Notes: generated from the sequence alone by a model not told the origin. A stretch of 64,000 nt of DNA from Orlajensenia sp037404875 (GCF_037404875.1 NZ_JBBELO010000020.1:1-64000), one strand, 5' to 3'; positions 17,111-25,757 are shown, counted from the first letter of the stretch. Translations and numbers: made by a program.

Positions 17111-17526
17111 GAGAGGCCCACCCAGGAGTGCGCGCCATCGACCTGCAGCTGCTGCTTCCAGACCGGCAACTCGTGCTTGATCGCCTCGACGAGTTCGCGG
17201 CAGACGTCGAAGGCCTCGGCCCGGTGGGCGCTTGCGACGCACGCGATGATGGCGGTGCCGCCCACGTCGACGCGTCCGGTCCGATGGCTGACGGCGATGC
17301 GCACGACGTCGGAGTCGAAGCGGGCGACGATCTCGTGCAACCGGGCTTCCGCATCCGGATGGGCGGTGTAGTCCAGGGCGGTCACCTCGGCGGCCGCCTC
17401 AGGGTCGTGATTTCGCACGCGGCCGATGAAGGTGGCGACGGCACCCGCCGTCGGATCCTCGACGGCGTCGAGGTGCGTGCCAAGGTCGAGGGGCTCGCCG
17501 CTGAGACGGGCGATGGCGATGCTCAC
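17107..17526 (-). CDS. moaE: molybdopterin synthase catalytic subunit
   Basis: 139 residues. Family motifs: GAVATFIGRVRNHD near residue 29, AVSHRTGRVDVGGTAIIACVASAHRAEAFDVCRELVEAIKHELPVWKQQ, including the substrate-contacting Arg/His and the catalytic Lys of the KHELPVWK stretch. It converts cyclic pyranopterin to molybdopterin with MoaD thiocarboxylate. GTG start overlaps the mogA stop by four bases; its own stop overlaps moaA. Confidence 0.96.
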   Translation of the reverse strand: MSIAIARLSGEPLDLGTHLDAVEDPTAGAVATFIGRVRNHDPEAAAEVTALDYTAHPDAEARLHEIVARFDSDVVRIAVSHRTGRVDVGGTAIIACVASAHRAEAFDVCRELVEAIKHELPVWKQQLQVDGAHSWVGLS

Positions 17527-18020
17527 GCGTGGTCACCGCCCTCGAGCTGCTGAAGGATGTGGCCGACGAGCGGCGCGATGACCGCGATGCCCTGCTCCAC
17601 TGCTGCCGTCGACCCCGGAAGGTTCACGACGAGCGCCTCACCGGCCGACCCACGCGCCACACCGGCCAGTCCGCGGGAGAGCACGGCCGTGGGCACGGAT
17701 TCCGCACCGCGTCGCCGCAGTTCCTCGGCGATTCCGGGCAGCTCGCGCACGATGTGCGGCAGGGTGCCCTCGGGCGTCTCATCGCGCGGCGCCACGCCGG
17801 TTCCGCCGGTCGTGATCACGATGCGGGCGCCGTCGTTGAGCGCCTCGCCGATGGCCGCGCCTACGTTATCCGCACCATCGGGCACGACCACGACAGATGC
17901 CGGGTAGCCGGCGCGCTGCAGCAGTTCGGCGGCGCGCGGGCCCGACGCATCAGCCCGCTCGCCACGGGCGCTGCGGTCCGAGACGGTGATGACCGCCGCG
18001 ATGGCCCGCTGCTGCTCCAT
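17523..18020 (-). CDS. mogA: molybdopterin adenylyltransferase (MogA/MoaB family)
   Basis: 165 residues, the normal size of the MogA/MoaB fold. Visible motifs: AAVITVSDRSARGERADASGP, IVITTGGTGVAPRDETPEGT (MPT/ATP site with the conserved Asp and Glu) and VNLPGSTAAVEQGI. It adenylates molybdopterin before MoeA inserts molybdenum. ATG 18020 is first in the mogA-moaE-moaA operon. A TAGGCT hexamer just upstream on the minus strand may be its -10 box. Upstream lies repeat cluster 3. Confidence 0.94.
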   Translation of the reverse strand: MEQQRAIAAVITVSDRSARGERADASGPRAAELLQRAGYPASVVVVPDGADNVGAAIGEALNDGARIVITTGGTGVAPRDETPEGTLPHIVRELPGIAEELRRRGAESVPTAVLSRGLAGVARGSAGEALVVNLPGSTAAVEQGIAVIAPLVGHILQQLEGGDHA

Positions 18021-18084
18021 TTGCCCAGCCTAGGGCCAGCGTGTTTCCACATTGCGTCGGGCTACCGATCGGGAACGGGCACCC

Positions 18085-18655
18085 AGCGGACCTCACGACG
18101 CTTCGACAAGCTCAGCGAGCGGGACGCAACGTTCGCCGGGTCCGTTCCCTGAGCCTGTCGAAGGGAACCAACCATGCAGCGAGCGAGGCACCCAGCGGAC
18201 CCCACGACGCTTCGACGGGCTCAGCGAGCGGCGCCGAGCTTTCGCTGGGCCCGTTCCCTGAGCCTGTCGAAGGGAGCCGACAGCGTAGCGACGGCACCGA
18301 GCCGACCCCACGACGCTTCGACAAGCTCAGCGAGCGGAACCGAACCTCGCTGGGCCCGTTCCCTGAGCCTTCGAAGGGAACCGACCATGCAGCGACCGGA
18401 GCACCCAGCGAACCTCACGACGCTTCGACAAGCTCAGCGAGCGGGACGGAAGGCACCCAGCGCACCTCACGACGCTTCGACAAGCTCAGCGAGCGGCGCC
18501 GAGCTTTCGCTGGGTCCGTTCCCTGAGCCTGTCGAAGGGAACCAACCATGCAGCGAGCGAGCGAGGCACCCAGCAGACCCCACGACGCTTCGACAAGCTC
18601 AGCGAGCGGCGCCGAACGTTCGCCGGGTCCGTTCCCTGAGCCTGTCCGGTCAGCG
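18085..18655. repeat. dispersed TTCGACAAGCTCAG repeat cluster 3 (11 copies)
   Basis: Eleven copies alternate CTTCGACAAGCTCAGCGAGCGG (about 18100, 18316, 18422, 18475, 18588, with variant 18208) and TTCCCTGAGCCTGTCGAAGGG (18146, 18253, 18360, 18520, 18634). The one at 18360 lacks two bases and the last is broken off after CTGTC, 11 bases before the stop codon of the racemase-like gene. The stretch 18021-18649 has no credible gene; open frames in it are repeat artefacts. Confidence 0.9.
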
Positions 18656-19804
18656 ACGCAGCGTCACCGGGGCCCTCAGCGCCCACTCGCGCACCAGGTC
18701 GGTTCGCACCGTCACGCCCGTGCCCGGGCCCGTCGGCACCGGGAGCTGGCCGCGGTGCTCGCCCGTGCCGAGCTCGAACGGCTCGGTGAGGTCTTCAGCG
18801 AAGTACCGACGCGACGCCGACGTGTCACCCGGCAGCGTGAATCCCGGCATCGCGGCGAGCGCGACGTTCGCGGCCCTACCCAGTCCCGTCTCGAGCATGC
18901 CGCCGCACCACACCGGCACGCCCGCCTCGAGGCAGACATCGTGCACGCGCACCGCCTCGACGTAGCCGCCGACGCGGCCCGCCTTGATGTTCACCACCGA
19001 GGTCGCACCCCGCTCGATCGCGTCCGCCGCGATCTCCGCGTTCAGGATCGACTCATCAAGGCACACGGGCGTCGTGATCATGCGGGCGAGGGCCGCATGG
19101 GATGCCACGTCCTCCTCGGCGAACGGCTGCTCGATGAGCAGCAGCCCGAAGGCGTCGAGCTCGCGCAGGTGCTCCGCATCCGCCAGGGTGTACGCGGTGT
19201 TGGCGTCGACCTGCAGGCCGGTGGCGTCGCCGATCAGGGCACGCACGCGCGCCACCGGCTCGAGGTCCCAACCGGGCTTGATCTTGAGCTTGATGCGGCG
19301 GTAGCCCTCGTCGACGTAGCCGGTCACCTCGTCGAGGAGCGCGTCGATGCTCGGGGCGATGCCCACCGAGACGCCGCAGTCCACCCACTCGCGCGTTGCG
19401 CCGAAGAAGGCGGCGAACGAGCTTCCGGATGCGCGCAGCTCCGCATCGAGCACGGCGGCCTCCAGCGCGGCCTTGGCCATCCGGTGTCCGGAGACGAAGG
19501 CCAGCAACGAGGCGACGCTCGTTCCCGCTCCGCCGCCGTGGATCGATCGACCGGCGGCCGAGACCTCGCCTTGCCGCAGCAACGCAGGCGCCAGGAACTC
19601 CTCGATCACAAGGGCTGCGCCATCCACCCACTCGGAACTATAGAACGGCTCCTTGCCTGCGACGCATTCGCCCCACCCGCCGCCTGCGTCGGTGAGCACG
19701 TGCACGAGCAGCACCTCCCGATCGTGCTGCACCCCGAACGACGTCTCGAACGGCCGCACGAGCGGCATGGCCACCCGATGCAGTTCGATCGCCTCGATGC
19801 TCAT
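18650..19804 (-). CDS. menC: enolase-superfamily N-acylamino-acid racemase / o-succinylbenzoate synthase-like
   Basis: 384 residues. The N-terminal capping domain starts IEAIELHRVAMPLVRPFETSFGVQ. The barrel shows KLKIKPGWDLEPV (catalytic KxK), metal ligands in LQVDANTAY, LLIEQPF and PVCLDESI, then VNIKAGRVGGYVEA with the second lysine, the MLE/MenC subgroup pattern. It may make o-succinylbenzoate for menaquinone, but no other men genes are near. Its operon with a COG3375-like GNAT protein favours N-acyl- or N-succinyl-amino-acid racemase. ATG overlaps the GNAT stop by one base (TGATG). The symbol reflects family only. Confidence 0.85.
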   Translation of the reverse strand: MSIEAIELHRVAMPLVRPFETSFGVQHDREVLLVHVLTDAGGGWGECVAGKEPFYSSEWVDGAALVIEEFLAPALLRQGEVSAAGRSIHGGGAGTSVASLLAFVSGHRMAKAALEAAVLDAELRASGSSFAAFFGATREWVDCGVSVGIAPSIDALLDEVTGYVDEGYRRIKLKIKPGWDLEPVARVRALIGDATGLQVDANTAYTLADAEHLRELDAFGLLLIEQPFAEEDVASHAALARMITTPVCLDESILNAEIAADAIERGATSVVNIKAGRVGGYVEAVRVHDVCLEAGVPVWCGGMLETGLGRAANVALAAMPGFTLPGDTSASRRYFAEDLTEPFELGTGEHRGQLPVPTGPGTGVTVRTDLVREWALRAPVTLRR

Positions 19805-20616
19805 CAGGCCACCGCATCCGGGTCGTCGGCCGTGAAGACGTACCCGCCGGCGTCGAGCTCCGGTCGCAGGCCCGCGGCGAATTTGGTCGTGAAGGCCTCG
19901 CGTGACGCGAGGCGCAGCTGCAGCGCCTGCTCCGGATGCTCGACGCGCAGCTGCTCGAAGTCCTCGGCGAGGCCGAACCGCTGCTCGCCGGTCCAGCTCG
20001 GCTGCTTCTCGCGGGCGAGGGACCGCCGCACGCGGGGAGAGTCCAGCCGCCAGCGCACCTCGAACCGATCGCTGTGGTCGCTTCCGGTGATCGCGTCGTC
20101 GAGGCGCCCGTAGAAGTCGGGCAGGAAGGCGGATGCCTCGGCACCGAGCTTGACGAGGTTCACGTAGGCGTTGCGCCGGATGAGCGGGTCGAAGGTCCAC
20201 CGCACCTCACGCACGCCGCGCTCGAGGCAGATCGCGCGCTGCAGCAGCTTGAGCGCGTGGCCGACCCCGGCGCTGCGCCGCCACGGGGCGACGGCGTTCA
20301 TGTGCGAGTGCAGGTGCAGCCCGCCCTCCCAGCCGAGGAAGCCGAGCGTGGCGCCGACCGCGGTGTTGGTTCCGGATGCGCCGCCCTCCGTCGCGACGAG
20401 CACCGTGTTGCCGGCGTGGTCGAGCGCCTGCACGAAGGCCCGATCGGGGCTGCGTCCCGGCCCCCAGGTGCGCTCGAACAGACCGACGATGGCGTCGAGG
20501 TCGCCCGGGTTGGCATCGCGCACCCGTACGCCTGCGGCGTCGGCGGCCGCATCCGCGAGCTCGAATGCCTCGCGCACCACGGCATCCGTCACCGGGGTCT
20601 CCCGTCGCCCGGTCAT
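19804..20616 (-). CDS. GNAT acetyl/succinyltransferase (COG3375-like)
   Basis: 270 residues. The GNAT core is visible: VRVRDANPGDLDAIVGLFERTWG, LGFLGWEGGLHLHSHMNAVAPWRRSAGVGHALKLLQRAICLERGVREVRWTFDPLIRRNAYVNLVKLGA. The last segment (FDPLIRRNAYxNLxKLGA) is characteristic of COG3375 proteins that neighbour N-acylamino-acid racemases. By that association it may N-acylate amino acids that the racemase then inverts. ATG overlaps the preceding saccharopine-dehydrogenase-like stop (ATGA) and its stop overlaps the racemase start. Acyl donor and acceptor cannot be read from sequence. Confidence 0.82.
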   Translation of the reverse strand: MTGRRETPVTDAVVREAFELADAAADAAGVRVRDANPGDLDAIVGLFERTWGPGRSPDRAFVQALDHAGNTVLVATEGGASGTNTAVGATLGFLGWEGGLHLHSHMNAVAPWRRSAGVGHALKLLQRAICLERGVREVRWTFDPLIRRNAYVNLVKLGAEASAFLPDFYGRLDDAITGSDHSDRFEVRWRLDSPRVRRSLAREKQPSWTGEQRFGLAEDFEQLRVEHPEQALQLRLASREAFTTKFAAGLRPELDAGGYVFTADDPDAVA

Positions 20617-21890
20617 CCCGCGAGCCGATCCTCGAAGCCCCAGGGCTGGCCATAGCCGCCGTCGCTCTCGGGGCGCGCCATCAGGTCGAGGAAGGTGTCG
20701 GCGTCGAACGCCTCCGGCCCGAGTACCCCGACGCCCGACCACTGGCCGGTGGCGAGCAGTTCGAGGGCGATGACAGGATTCAGCGCGGTCTGCCAGACGA
20801 CGCACTGCGATTCGTACTCCCGCATCGTCCACTCGTTGTCGGCCACGTGGTAGAGGTAGACCTCTCGCGGCTCGCCGTCCACGCCCGTGCCGCTGACCCA
20901 GAGGCCCGCGCAGGTCTTGCCCGTCATGCGTGGTCCGATGCTCGCGGGGTCGGGCAGCACCGCCGCGACGACATCGCGCGGCGCGACCTCGACCGGCCCG
21001 CTCGCACTGCGCACGGCGACCGGAACCGTCGAGTCCAGGCCGAGCAGGTGCAGCGTCTTCAGAACGCCGATGAACTCGTCGCCGAGGCCGTACTTGAACG
21101 TGACGCGTTTCGCATCGATCCAACGCGGCATCAGCAGCACCTCCTCGTGTTCCACGTTGACGCACTCGACGGGGCCGATGCCCTTGGGGAAGACGAAGGT
21201 CTCGGGCTCGCTGAAGGGCGCCGTCGTGTACCACCCGGCCTCCTTCTCCCAGACGACCGGCGGGTTGAGGCACTCCTCGATGGTGGTCCAGATGCTGAAC
21301 GACGGCGCGAAGATCTCGTTGCCCGCCTCGTCGCGAACCACGAGGTTCGCACCGTCGCGCGTGCCGAGCTCGTCGATGGAGCTGAACAGGTGATCGGCGG
21401 CGTAACGGGCGAACACGTTCGAGAGCCCGGGTTCGACGCCGATGCCCACGAGCGCCAGGCGCTCGGCCCGCTCCCAGTCGTCGGCCTGCGCGAACTGGTC
21501 GTCGCCGAGCTTGACGCCCGTCAGCGTGTAGGGATCGGTCGGATGCGGTTCCGACAGGCTCATGGCCATGTCGAGGTAGTGCGCGCCGGCCGCGAGCGCG
21601 CCGGCGAAGACCGCGGGCACGAACTTGGGTTCGACGGCGTTCATGACGTGCGTCGCCTCGTGGATCCTCGCGAGGGCTGCGACTCCTTCAGGATCCGAGG
21701 CATCCACCCGGGCGGCCACGAATCGCGCCGCCACCTCCCCTCCATGCCGCTCGGCGATCCAGTCGATCGCCGCCTGGGCGCGGGCAAGGTCGTAGTCGCT
21801 CACGACCATCAGTTCGAAGAAGGAGCGGCGAGCGGCGATTCGCGTGATCGCACCGCCCACTCCGCCGGCGCCCACAAGAAGGATTCTCAT
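20613..21890 (-). CDS. saccharopine dehydrogenase-like NAD(P) oxidoreductase
   Basis: 425 residues. Rossmann loop VGAGGVGGAITRIAARR at the N terminus; the C-terminal domain contains the LYS9/carboxynorspermidine-dehydrogenase-like stretch (VGIGVEPGLSNVFARYAADHLF, FSIWTTIEECLNPPVVWE, SEPETFVFPKGIGPVECVNVEHEEV). Members oxidise or form secondary amines between an amino acid and an oxo acid (saccharopine, carboxynorspermidine, opine-like). It leads the operon with the GNAT and racemase genes, so a role in catabolism of a modified or D-amino acid is plausible. ATG start; downstream gene coupled by ATGA. Confidence 0.86.
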   Translation of the reverse strand: MRILLVGAGGVGGAITRIAARRSFFELMVVSDYDLARAQAAIDWIAERHGGEVAARFVAARVDASDPEGVAALARIHEATHVMNAVEPKFVPAVFAGALAAGAHYLDMAMSLSEPHPTDPYTLTGVKLGDDQFAQADDWERAERLALVGIGVEPGLSNVFARYAADHLFSSIDELGTRDGANLVVRDEAGNEIFAPSFSIWTTIEECLNPPVVWEKEAGWYTTAPFSEPETFVFPKGIGPVECVNVEHEEVLLMPRWIDAKRVTFKYGLGDEFIGVLKTLHLLGLDSTVPVAVRSASGPVEVAPRDVVAAVLPDPASIGPRMTGKTCAGLWVSGTGVDGEPREVYLYHVADNEWTMREYESQCVVWQTALNPVIALELLATGQWSGVGVLGPEAFDADTFLDLMARPESDGGYGQPWGFEDRLAG

Positions 21891-21939
21891 GGCTGCACGC
21901 TACCGGACGGCATCCGCACGCCCCAGCCGAGCTCTCCGC

Positions 21940-23190
21940 TCAGAGACCGAGGCGCTCGAGGAACGGGTTGCGCAGCACGCCGCGCGGATCGAGCCGCTCG
22001 CGCAGCCGCACGAAGTCCTCCCACCGGGGGTAGCGCTCGCCGCCGTCGACCGAGGCGAACAGCTTGCCCCAGTGCGGACGCGGCTCGAAAGGCTCCAGAG
22101 CGCGCTCGAGCGTCGGCAGGAACGCCTCGACCGCCGCCTGGTCGGGCAGCCAGGTGAAGTGCAGGGCGACGGCATCCGTCTCGGAGGCCATGCTCAGCCA
22201 GAGCGCGTCGGCGGCTATCGTGCGCACCTCGGTCACCTGAACGAGCGGGGCGATGGATGCCGACAGCTCACGCAGGGCGTTGATGGCCGCGGCGGCATGC
22301 CGGCGCGGCACGAGGTACTCCGACTGCAGCTCGTCGCCATTCGAGGGAGTGAAGCCGAGCTTGAAGTGCGGCAGCCGGTCGAGCCACGCACCCGGAACGC
22401 CGAGCTGCTGGGTGCAGTTCTCGGCCGAGATGCCGGGAAGCGGATGCCGGGGCGCGTCCGCCGGCGCGGCGCCGAGTACCTCCGCGGGCGCGGCGAAGGG
22501 TGCGCGCTGCTTCAGCCAGAGCTGGTCGACCCGGTCGCGGCTGCGCCAGGTCGTGAAGAGGCTCGTGCTGTAGCCGAGTCCCGTGACGGCCGAGAGGTCG
22601 GCGAGCACCGCATCCCAGTCCAGCCCCTCGTAGACGGTTTGGGCGACGGTGAACGACGGCTCGATCTCGAGGTCGAGGGTGGTCACGACGCCGAGCGCGC
22701 CGAGGTTCACCACGGCACCGGCGAAGTCGCGGTCGCCGCGGCCGAGGGCGAGCAGCTCACCGTCGGGGGTCATCAGTTCGAGGGCCGCGACGGCGCCGGC
22801 CAGTGAGCGCACGGTGTTACCGGAGCCGTGGGTTCCCGTGGCGACCGCGCCGCCGACGGAGATGTGCGGAAGGGAGGCGAGGTTGGCGAGCGCCCAGCCG
22901 CGCCGCTCGAGCTGCTCGGCGAGGTCGCCGTAGCGTGTGCCGGCCGAGACGCGCACCCGCCGGGCCGCTCCGTCGATCTCGATGACGCTCGGAAGCGACC
23001 GCGTCGAGATGAGCACCCCGCTCGTGTCGGCGATGTCGTTGAAGCAGTGCCGCGTGCCGAGTGCTCGCACCGACGAGGCCGAGCCGAGCGCCGCGGCCAG
23101 TTCGTCGAGCGTCGTGGGCGCGACGAGCTTCTGCGCCCTATAGCTCAGGTTCCCCGACCAGTTGGTTCCGATCTCGCTGCGCACGCGCAT
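21940..23190 (-). CDS. aldO: alditol (xylitol/sorbitol) oxidase, FAD-linked
   Basis: 416 residues, the length of Streptomyces AldO, to which it matches in order from memory: TNWSGNLSYRAQ, VRALGTRHCFNDIADT, LPHISVGGAVATGTHGSG, LGALGVVTTLDLEIEP, NCTQQLGVPGAWLDRLPHFKLGFTPSNGDELQSEYLVPR, FEPRPHWGKLF. H48 in GTRHCFN corresponds to the histidine that binds FAD covalently. AldO oxidises the terminal carbinol of xylitol, sorbitol or glycerol with oxygen, making aldose and H2O2. No signal peptide. It starts 48 bp upstream (minus strand) of the saccharopine-like gene and may be in the same transcript, but it fits the pentose theme better. Confidence 0.9.
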   Translation of the reverse strand: MRVRSEIGTNWSGNLSYRAQKLVAPTTLDELAAALGSASSVRALGTRHCFNDIADTSGVLISTRSLPSVIEIDGAARRVRVSAGTRYGDLAEQLERRGWALANLASLPHISVGGAVATGTHGSGNTVRSLAGAVAALELMTPDGELLALGRGDRDFAGAVVNLGALGVVTTLDLEIEPSFTVAQTVYEGLDWDAVLADLSAVTGLGYSTSLFTTWRSRDRVDQLWLKQRAPFAAPAEVLGAAPADAPRHPLPGISAENCTQQLGVPGAWLDRLPHFKLGFTPSNGDELQSEYLVPRRHAAAAINALRELSASIAPLVQVTEVRTIAADALWLSMASETDAVALHFTWLPDQAAVEAFLPTLERALEPFEPRPHWGKLFASVDGGERYPRWEDFVRLRERLDPRGVLRNPFLERLGL

Positions 23191-23264
23191 CCTCCCCGTC
23201 GTCGACCGCTCTCACCAGTGAATCACGCGCGAGCCGTCCCGCGGCGACGGATGCGGCGACCGCC

Positions 23265-23327
23265 TTGCGCCAGGTGCGGGGCCGTTGCGCCAGTTCAACT
23301 GGCGCAACGGCCGCCGAAGTGGCGCAA
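23265..23327. repeat. palindromic element, family C, copy 1
   Basis: Outer arms TTGCGCCA (23265-23272) and GTGGCGCAA (23319-23327) enclose a perfect inner palindrome 23281-23311 with 15-bp arms GCCGTTGCGCCAGTT around one base. It lies between the 5' end of aldO and the 3' end of the GH51 gene. The second copy is at 25683-25744 with the same 63-bp geometry. Confidence 0.88.
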
Positions 23328-23380
23328 CCCGCGTGACCCGTCGCCGGCCGGAGCGGGCGGCCGCGACCGAGGCGGAGGGG

Positions 23381-24892
23381 TCAGGCGAGCGCGATCGCCG
23401 ACCACGAGACCGGTGGAAGCGTCACGGTGAGTTCACCGTCCGCGATCAACACGCTCTCGTTGTCGCGGGGGGCGACCCGGTCGGGCTGCTCGAGGGTGTT
23501 CGTGGCGCGCACGTCTTCGTCCCAGAGCGTCACCGCCTCGGAGAGGGTGACGTCGCCGAGGGCCGCGATGTCGAGGGTCACCGTCACCGACTCGGTCTGC
23601 GAGCGGTTCACGAGGAAGACGGCGGATGCGCCCGCCTCGGCGTCGTGCGTGGCGACGGCGTCGACGAGCGCGACGTCGCCGTACACCTGCGTCGAGTAGC
23701 GGGGGCTGTCGAGCTTGAGCTCGAGCGCCGCACCCCGCGCGAGTCGAGACGTGATGGCGAACGGGAAATACGTCGTCTGCTTCCACGCCGGCCCACTGGG
23801 CTCGGTCATGATCGGCGCGATCACGTTGACGAGCTGCGCGAGGGATGCGCTCTTCACCCGGTCGGCATGCTTGAGCAGCGTGATCATGAGGTTGCCGAAC
23901 ACGACGGCATCCGCCACCGAGTAGGCGTCCTCGAGCAACCGAGGCGCGATCGGCCAGTTGTCGATGCCCTCGATCTTGTCGACGTTGTTGAAGCGCTCGA
24001 GGTACCAGACGTTCCACTCGTCGAACGAGATGTCGATGCTCTTCGAACTGCCGTTGACCGCCTTGACGTGGTCGGCGGTCGCGATCACCGACTCGATGAA
24101 GTGGTCCATGTCGACGGCCGACGCGAGGAAGCTGCCCGGGTCGCCGTTCTTCTCCTCGTAGTAGGCGTGGCACGAGATGTAGTCCACGTCGTCGTAGGTG
24201 TGCGTCAGCACGACCCGCTCCCACTCGCCGAAGGTCGGCATGTGGGCGCTCGAGGAACCGCAGACCACGAGCTCGACCGACGGATCCAGCTGCCGCATCG
24301 CCTTGGCCGTCTGCGATGCGATCTTGCCGTAGTCCTCGGCGGAGCGGTGGCCGAGCTGCCACGGCCCGTCCATCTCGTTGCCGAGGCACCACATCTTCAC
24401 GCCGAAGGCATCCGTTCGGCCGTTCGCGACGCGCCGGTCGCTGAGCGCGCTCCCGCCACGGATGTTGGCGTACTCGAGCAGGTCGAGCGCCTCGAGCGTT
24501 CCCCGGGTGCCGAGGTTGACCGCGAGCATGAGCTCGCTGCCCACCTTGTCGAGCCACGACGAGAACTCGTGCAGGCCGATCTCGTTGGTCTCGGTGGAGT
24601 GCCACGCGAGGTCGAGTCGTCGGGGGCGCTGCTCGCGGGGCCCCACGCTGTCCTCCCAGCGGAAACCCGAAACGAAGTTGCCGCCGGGGTAGCGGATGGT
24701 CGAGACGCCGAGCTCGCGCACCAGGTCGATGACGTCTTGCCGGAACCCCTCGGCATCCGCGGTGGGGTGCCCCGGCTCGTAGAGGCCGTCGTAGACGCAC
24801 CGGCCCAGGTGCTCGACGAACGACCCGAACAGGCGCCGGTTGATGGGCCCGACGGTGAAGTGCGGGTCGACGGTGAGACGTGCTGATGGCAT
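23381..24892 (-). CDS. abfA: alpha-L-arabinofuranosidase, GH51
   Basis: 503 residues, typical for intracellular GH51 enzymes; no signal peptide. The N terminus has FGSFVEHLGRCVYDGLYEPGHPTAD and IRYPGGNFVSGFRWEDSVGP. Acid/base E173 is in CLGNEMDGPW; nucleophile E292 is in DISFDEWNVWY. A C-terminal beta-sandwich ends the chain. It releases terminal arabinofuranose from arabinoxylan or arabinan oligosaccharides after import. ATG 24892 is preceded by AAGGA. It follows the PAP2 gene by 25 bp on the same strand, so it may read from that gene's promoter. Confidence 0.95.
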   Translation of the reverse strand: MPSARLTVDPHFTVGPINRRLFGSFVEHLGRCVYDGLYEPGHPTADAEGFRQDVIDLVRELGVSTIRYPGGNFVSGFRWEDSVGPREQRPRRLDLAWHSTETNEIGLHEFSSWLDKVGSELMLAVNLGTRGTLEALDLLEYANIRGGSALSDRRVANGRTDAFGVKMWCLGNEMDGPWQLGHRSAEDYGKIASQTAKAMRQLDPSVELVVCGSSSAHMPTFGEWERVVLTHTYDDVDYISCHAYYEEKNGDPGSFLASAVDMDHFIESVIATADHVKAVNGSSKSIDISFDEWNVWYLERFNNVDKIEGIDNWPIAPRLLEDAYSVADAVVFGNLMITLLKHADRVKSASLAQLVNVIAPIMTEPSGPAWKQTTYFPFAITSRLARGAALELKLDSPRYSTQVYGDVALVDAVATHDAEAGASAVFLVNRSQTESVTVTLDIAALGDVTLSEAVTLWDEDVRATNTLEQPDRVAPRDNESVLIADGELTVTLPPVSWSAIALA

Positions 24893-24917
24893 GGCTGTCC
24901 TTCGGTGAGCGGTTCGT

Positions 24918-25622
24918 TCAGCGACCCGCGTCGGCTGCCGACGAGACGGGCCGGCCGGGTACCGGCTTCGTACGTTCGGCGCGCACGCGTACGGCGAAGG
25001 GCCCCCACAGAAGCAGCGCCACCCCGGCACCGATGAGCATGCCGCCGATGGTATCCGTCATCCAGTGCGCTCCGAGGTAGGTGCGACTGAGGGCCATGAG
25101 AATCGTCCAGGCGGCGCCGGCGATCCACACCCAGACGTACGGGAAGATGAGGCTCACGGTGACGGCGAGCGTCGCGGCATTGGCGACGTGTCCGGAGGGG
25201 AATGACCCGAAGTCGCTCGTGACGAGCATGTCTTCGGGGCGGGCGCGCGCGAATGCGTGTTTGAGCACCTGCACGAGACCGGCACTGATGGCCGTCGCAA
25301 GCAGGTAGTAGAACGCCGCCCACCGGCGACGGAACAGGAAGAGCGCCGTTGCTCCGCCGACCGGAATGAGGATGCTGCCGATCAAGTGCCCGCCCACGAT
25401 GTCGAACACGAGCGCGAAGGCGTGCCCGACGGGTCCGCGGAACTCGAGCATCTCCTCCGCCCACTCCTCATCGAGGCCGAGCAGCGCCGCCTGCTGGCGG
25501 AGCACCACCACGAATCCGACGAGCACGGCGAGCACGAGCGCGGCGCTGCCCGAGAGCCAGAAGGCGTTCGTGCGCACCCACGAGGGCCGCGTCTCCACGG
25601 CGGGGTACCTACGGCCGGCCAT
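24918..25622 (-). CDS. PAP2-family membrane phosphatase
   Basis: 234 residues with about six hydrophobic segments. The three phosphatase motifs are present: KHAFARARP, FPSGHVANAATLA and SRTYLGAHWMTDTIGG, with the catalytic histidines in SGH and in GAHWMTD. Such proteins dephosphorylate undecaprenyl pyrophosphate or phosphatidic-acid-type lipids at the outer face of the membrane. A basic C terminus (RVRAERTKPVPGRP) is cytoplasmic. It lies just upstream of the GH51 gene; no functional link is evident. Confidence 0.92.
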   Translation of the reverse strand: MAGRRYPAVETRPSWVRTNAFWLSGSAALVLAVLVGFVVVLRQQAALLGLDEEWAEEMLEFRGPVGHAFALVFDIVGGHLIGSILIPVGGATALFLFRRRWAAFYYLLATAISAGLVQVLKHAFARARPEDMLVTSDFGSFPSGHVANAATLAVTVSLIFPYVWVWIAGAAWTILMALSRTYLGAHWMTDTIGGMLIGAGVALLLWGPFAVRVRAERTKPVPGRPVSSAADAGR

Positions 25623-25682
25623 CCGCCCACCGTATCCGATCGCTCCTCAAACCCCGCCCGCGGTGCGGCCGCCGGCATCCGC

Positions 25683-25744
25683 TTGCGCCACTTCGACGGT
25701 CTCTGCGCCAGATCTTCTGGCGCACGGCCGCGGAGGTGGCGCAA
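25683..25744. repeat. palindromic element, family C, copy 2
   Basis: Outer arms TTGCGCCAC (25683-25691) and GTGGCGCAA (25736-25744) enclose an inner pair TGCGCCAGA/TCTGGCGCA (25704-25712, 25716-25724). Size and nesting match copy 1 at 23265-23327, while loop bases differ. It lies between the PAP2 5' end and the efflux-pump 3' end. Confidence 0.88.
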
Positions 25745-25757
25745 CGGTGAGGCGTGG

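Noticed and set aside
18650..19804. Firm assignment as menaquinone o-succinylbenzoate synthase
   Set aside because: The family includes both activities, no men gene is nearby, and the operon partner suggests an N-acylamino-acid racemase.
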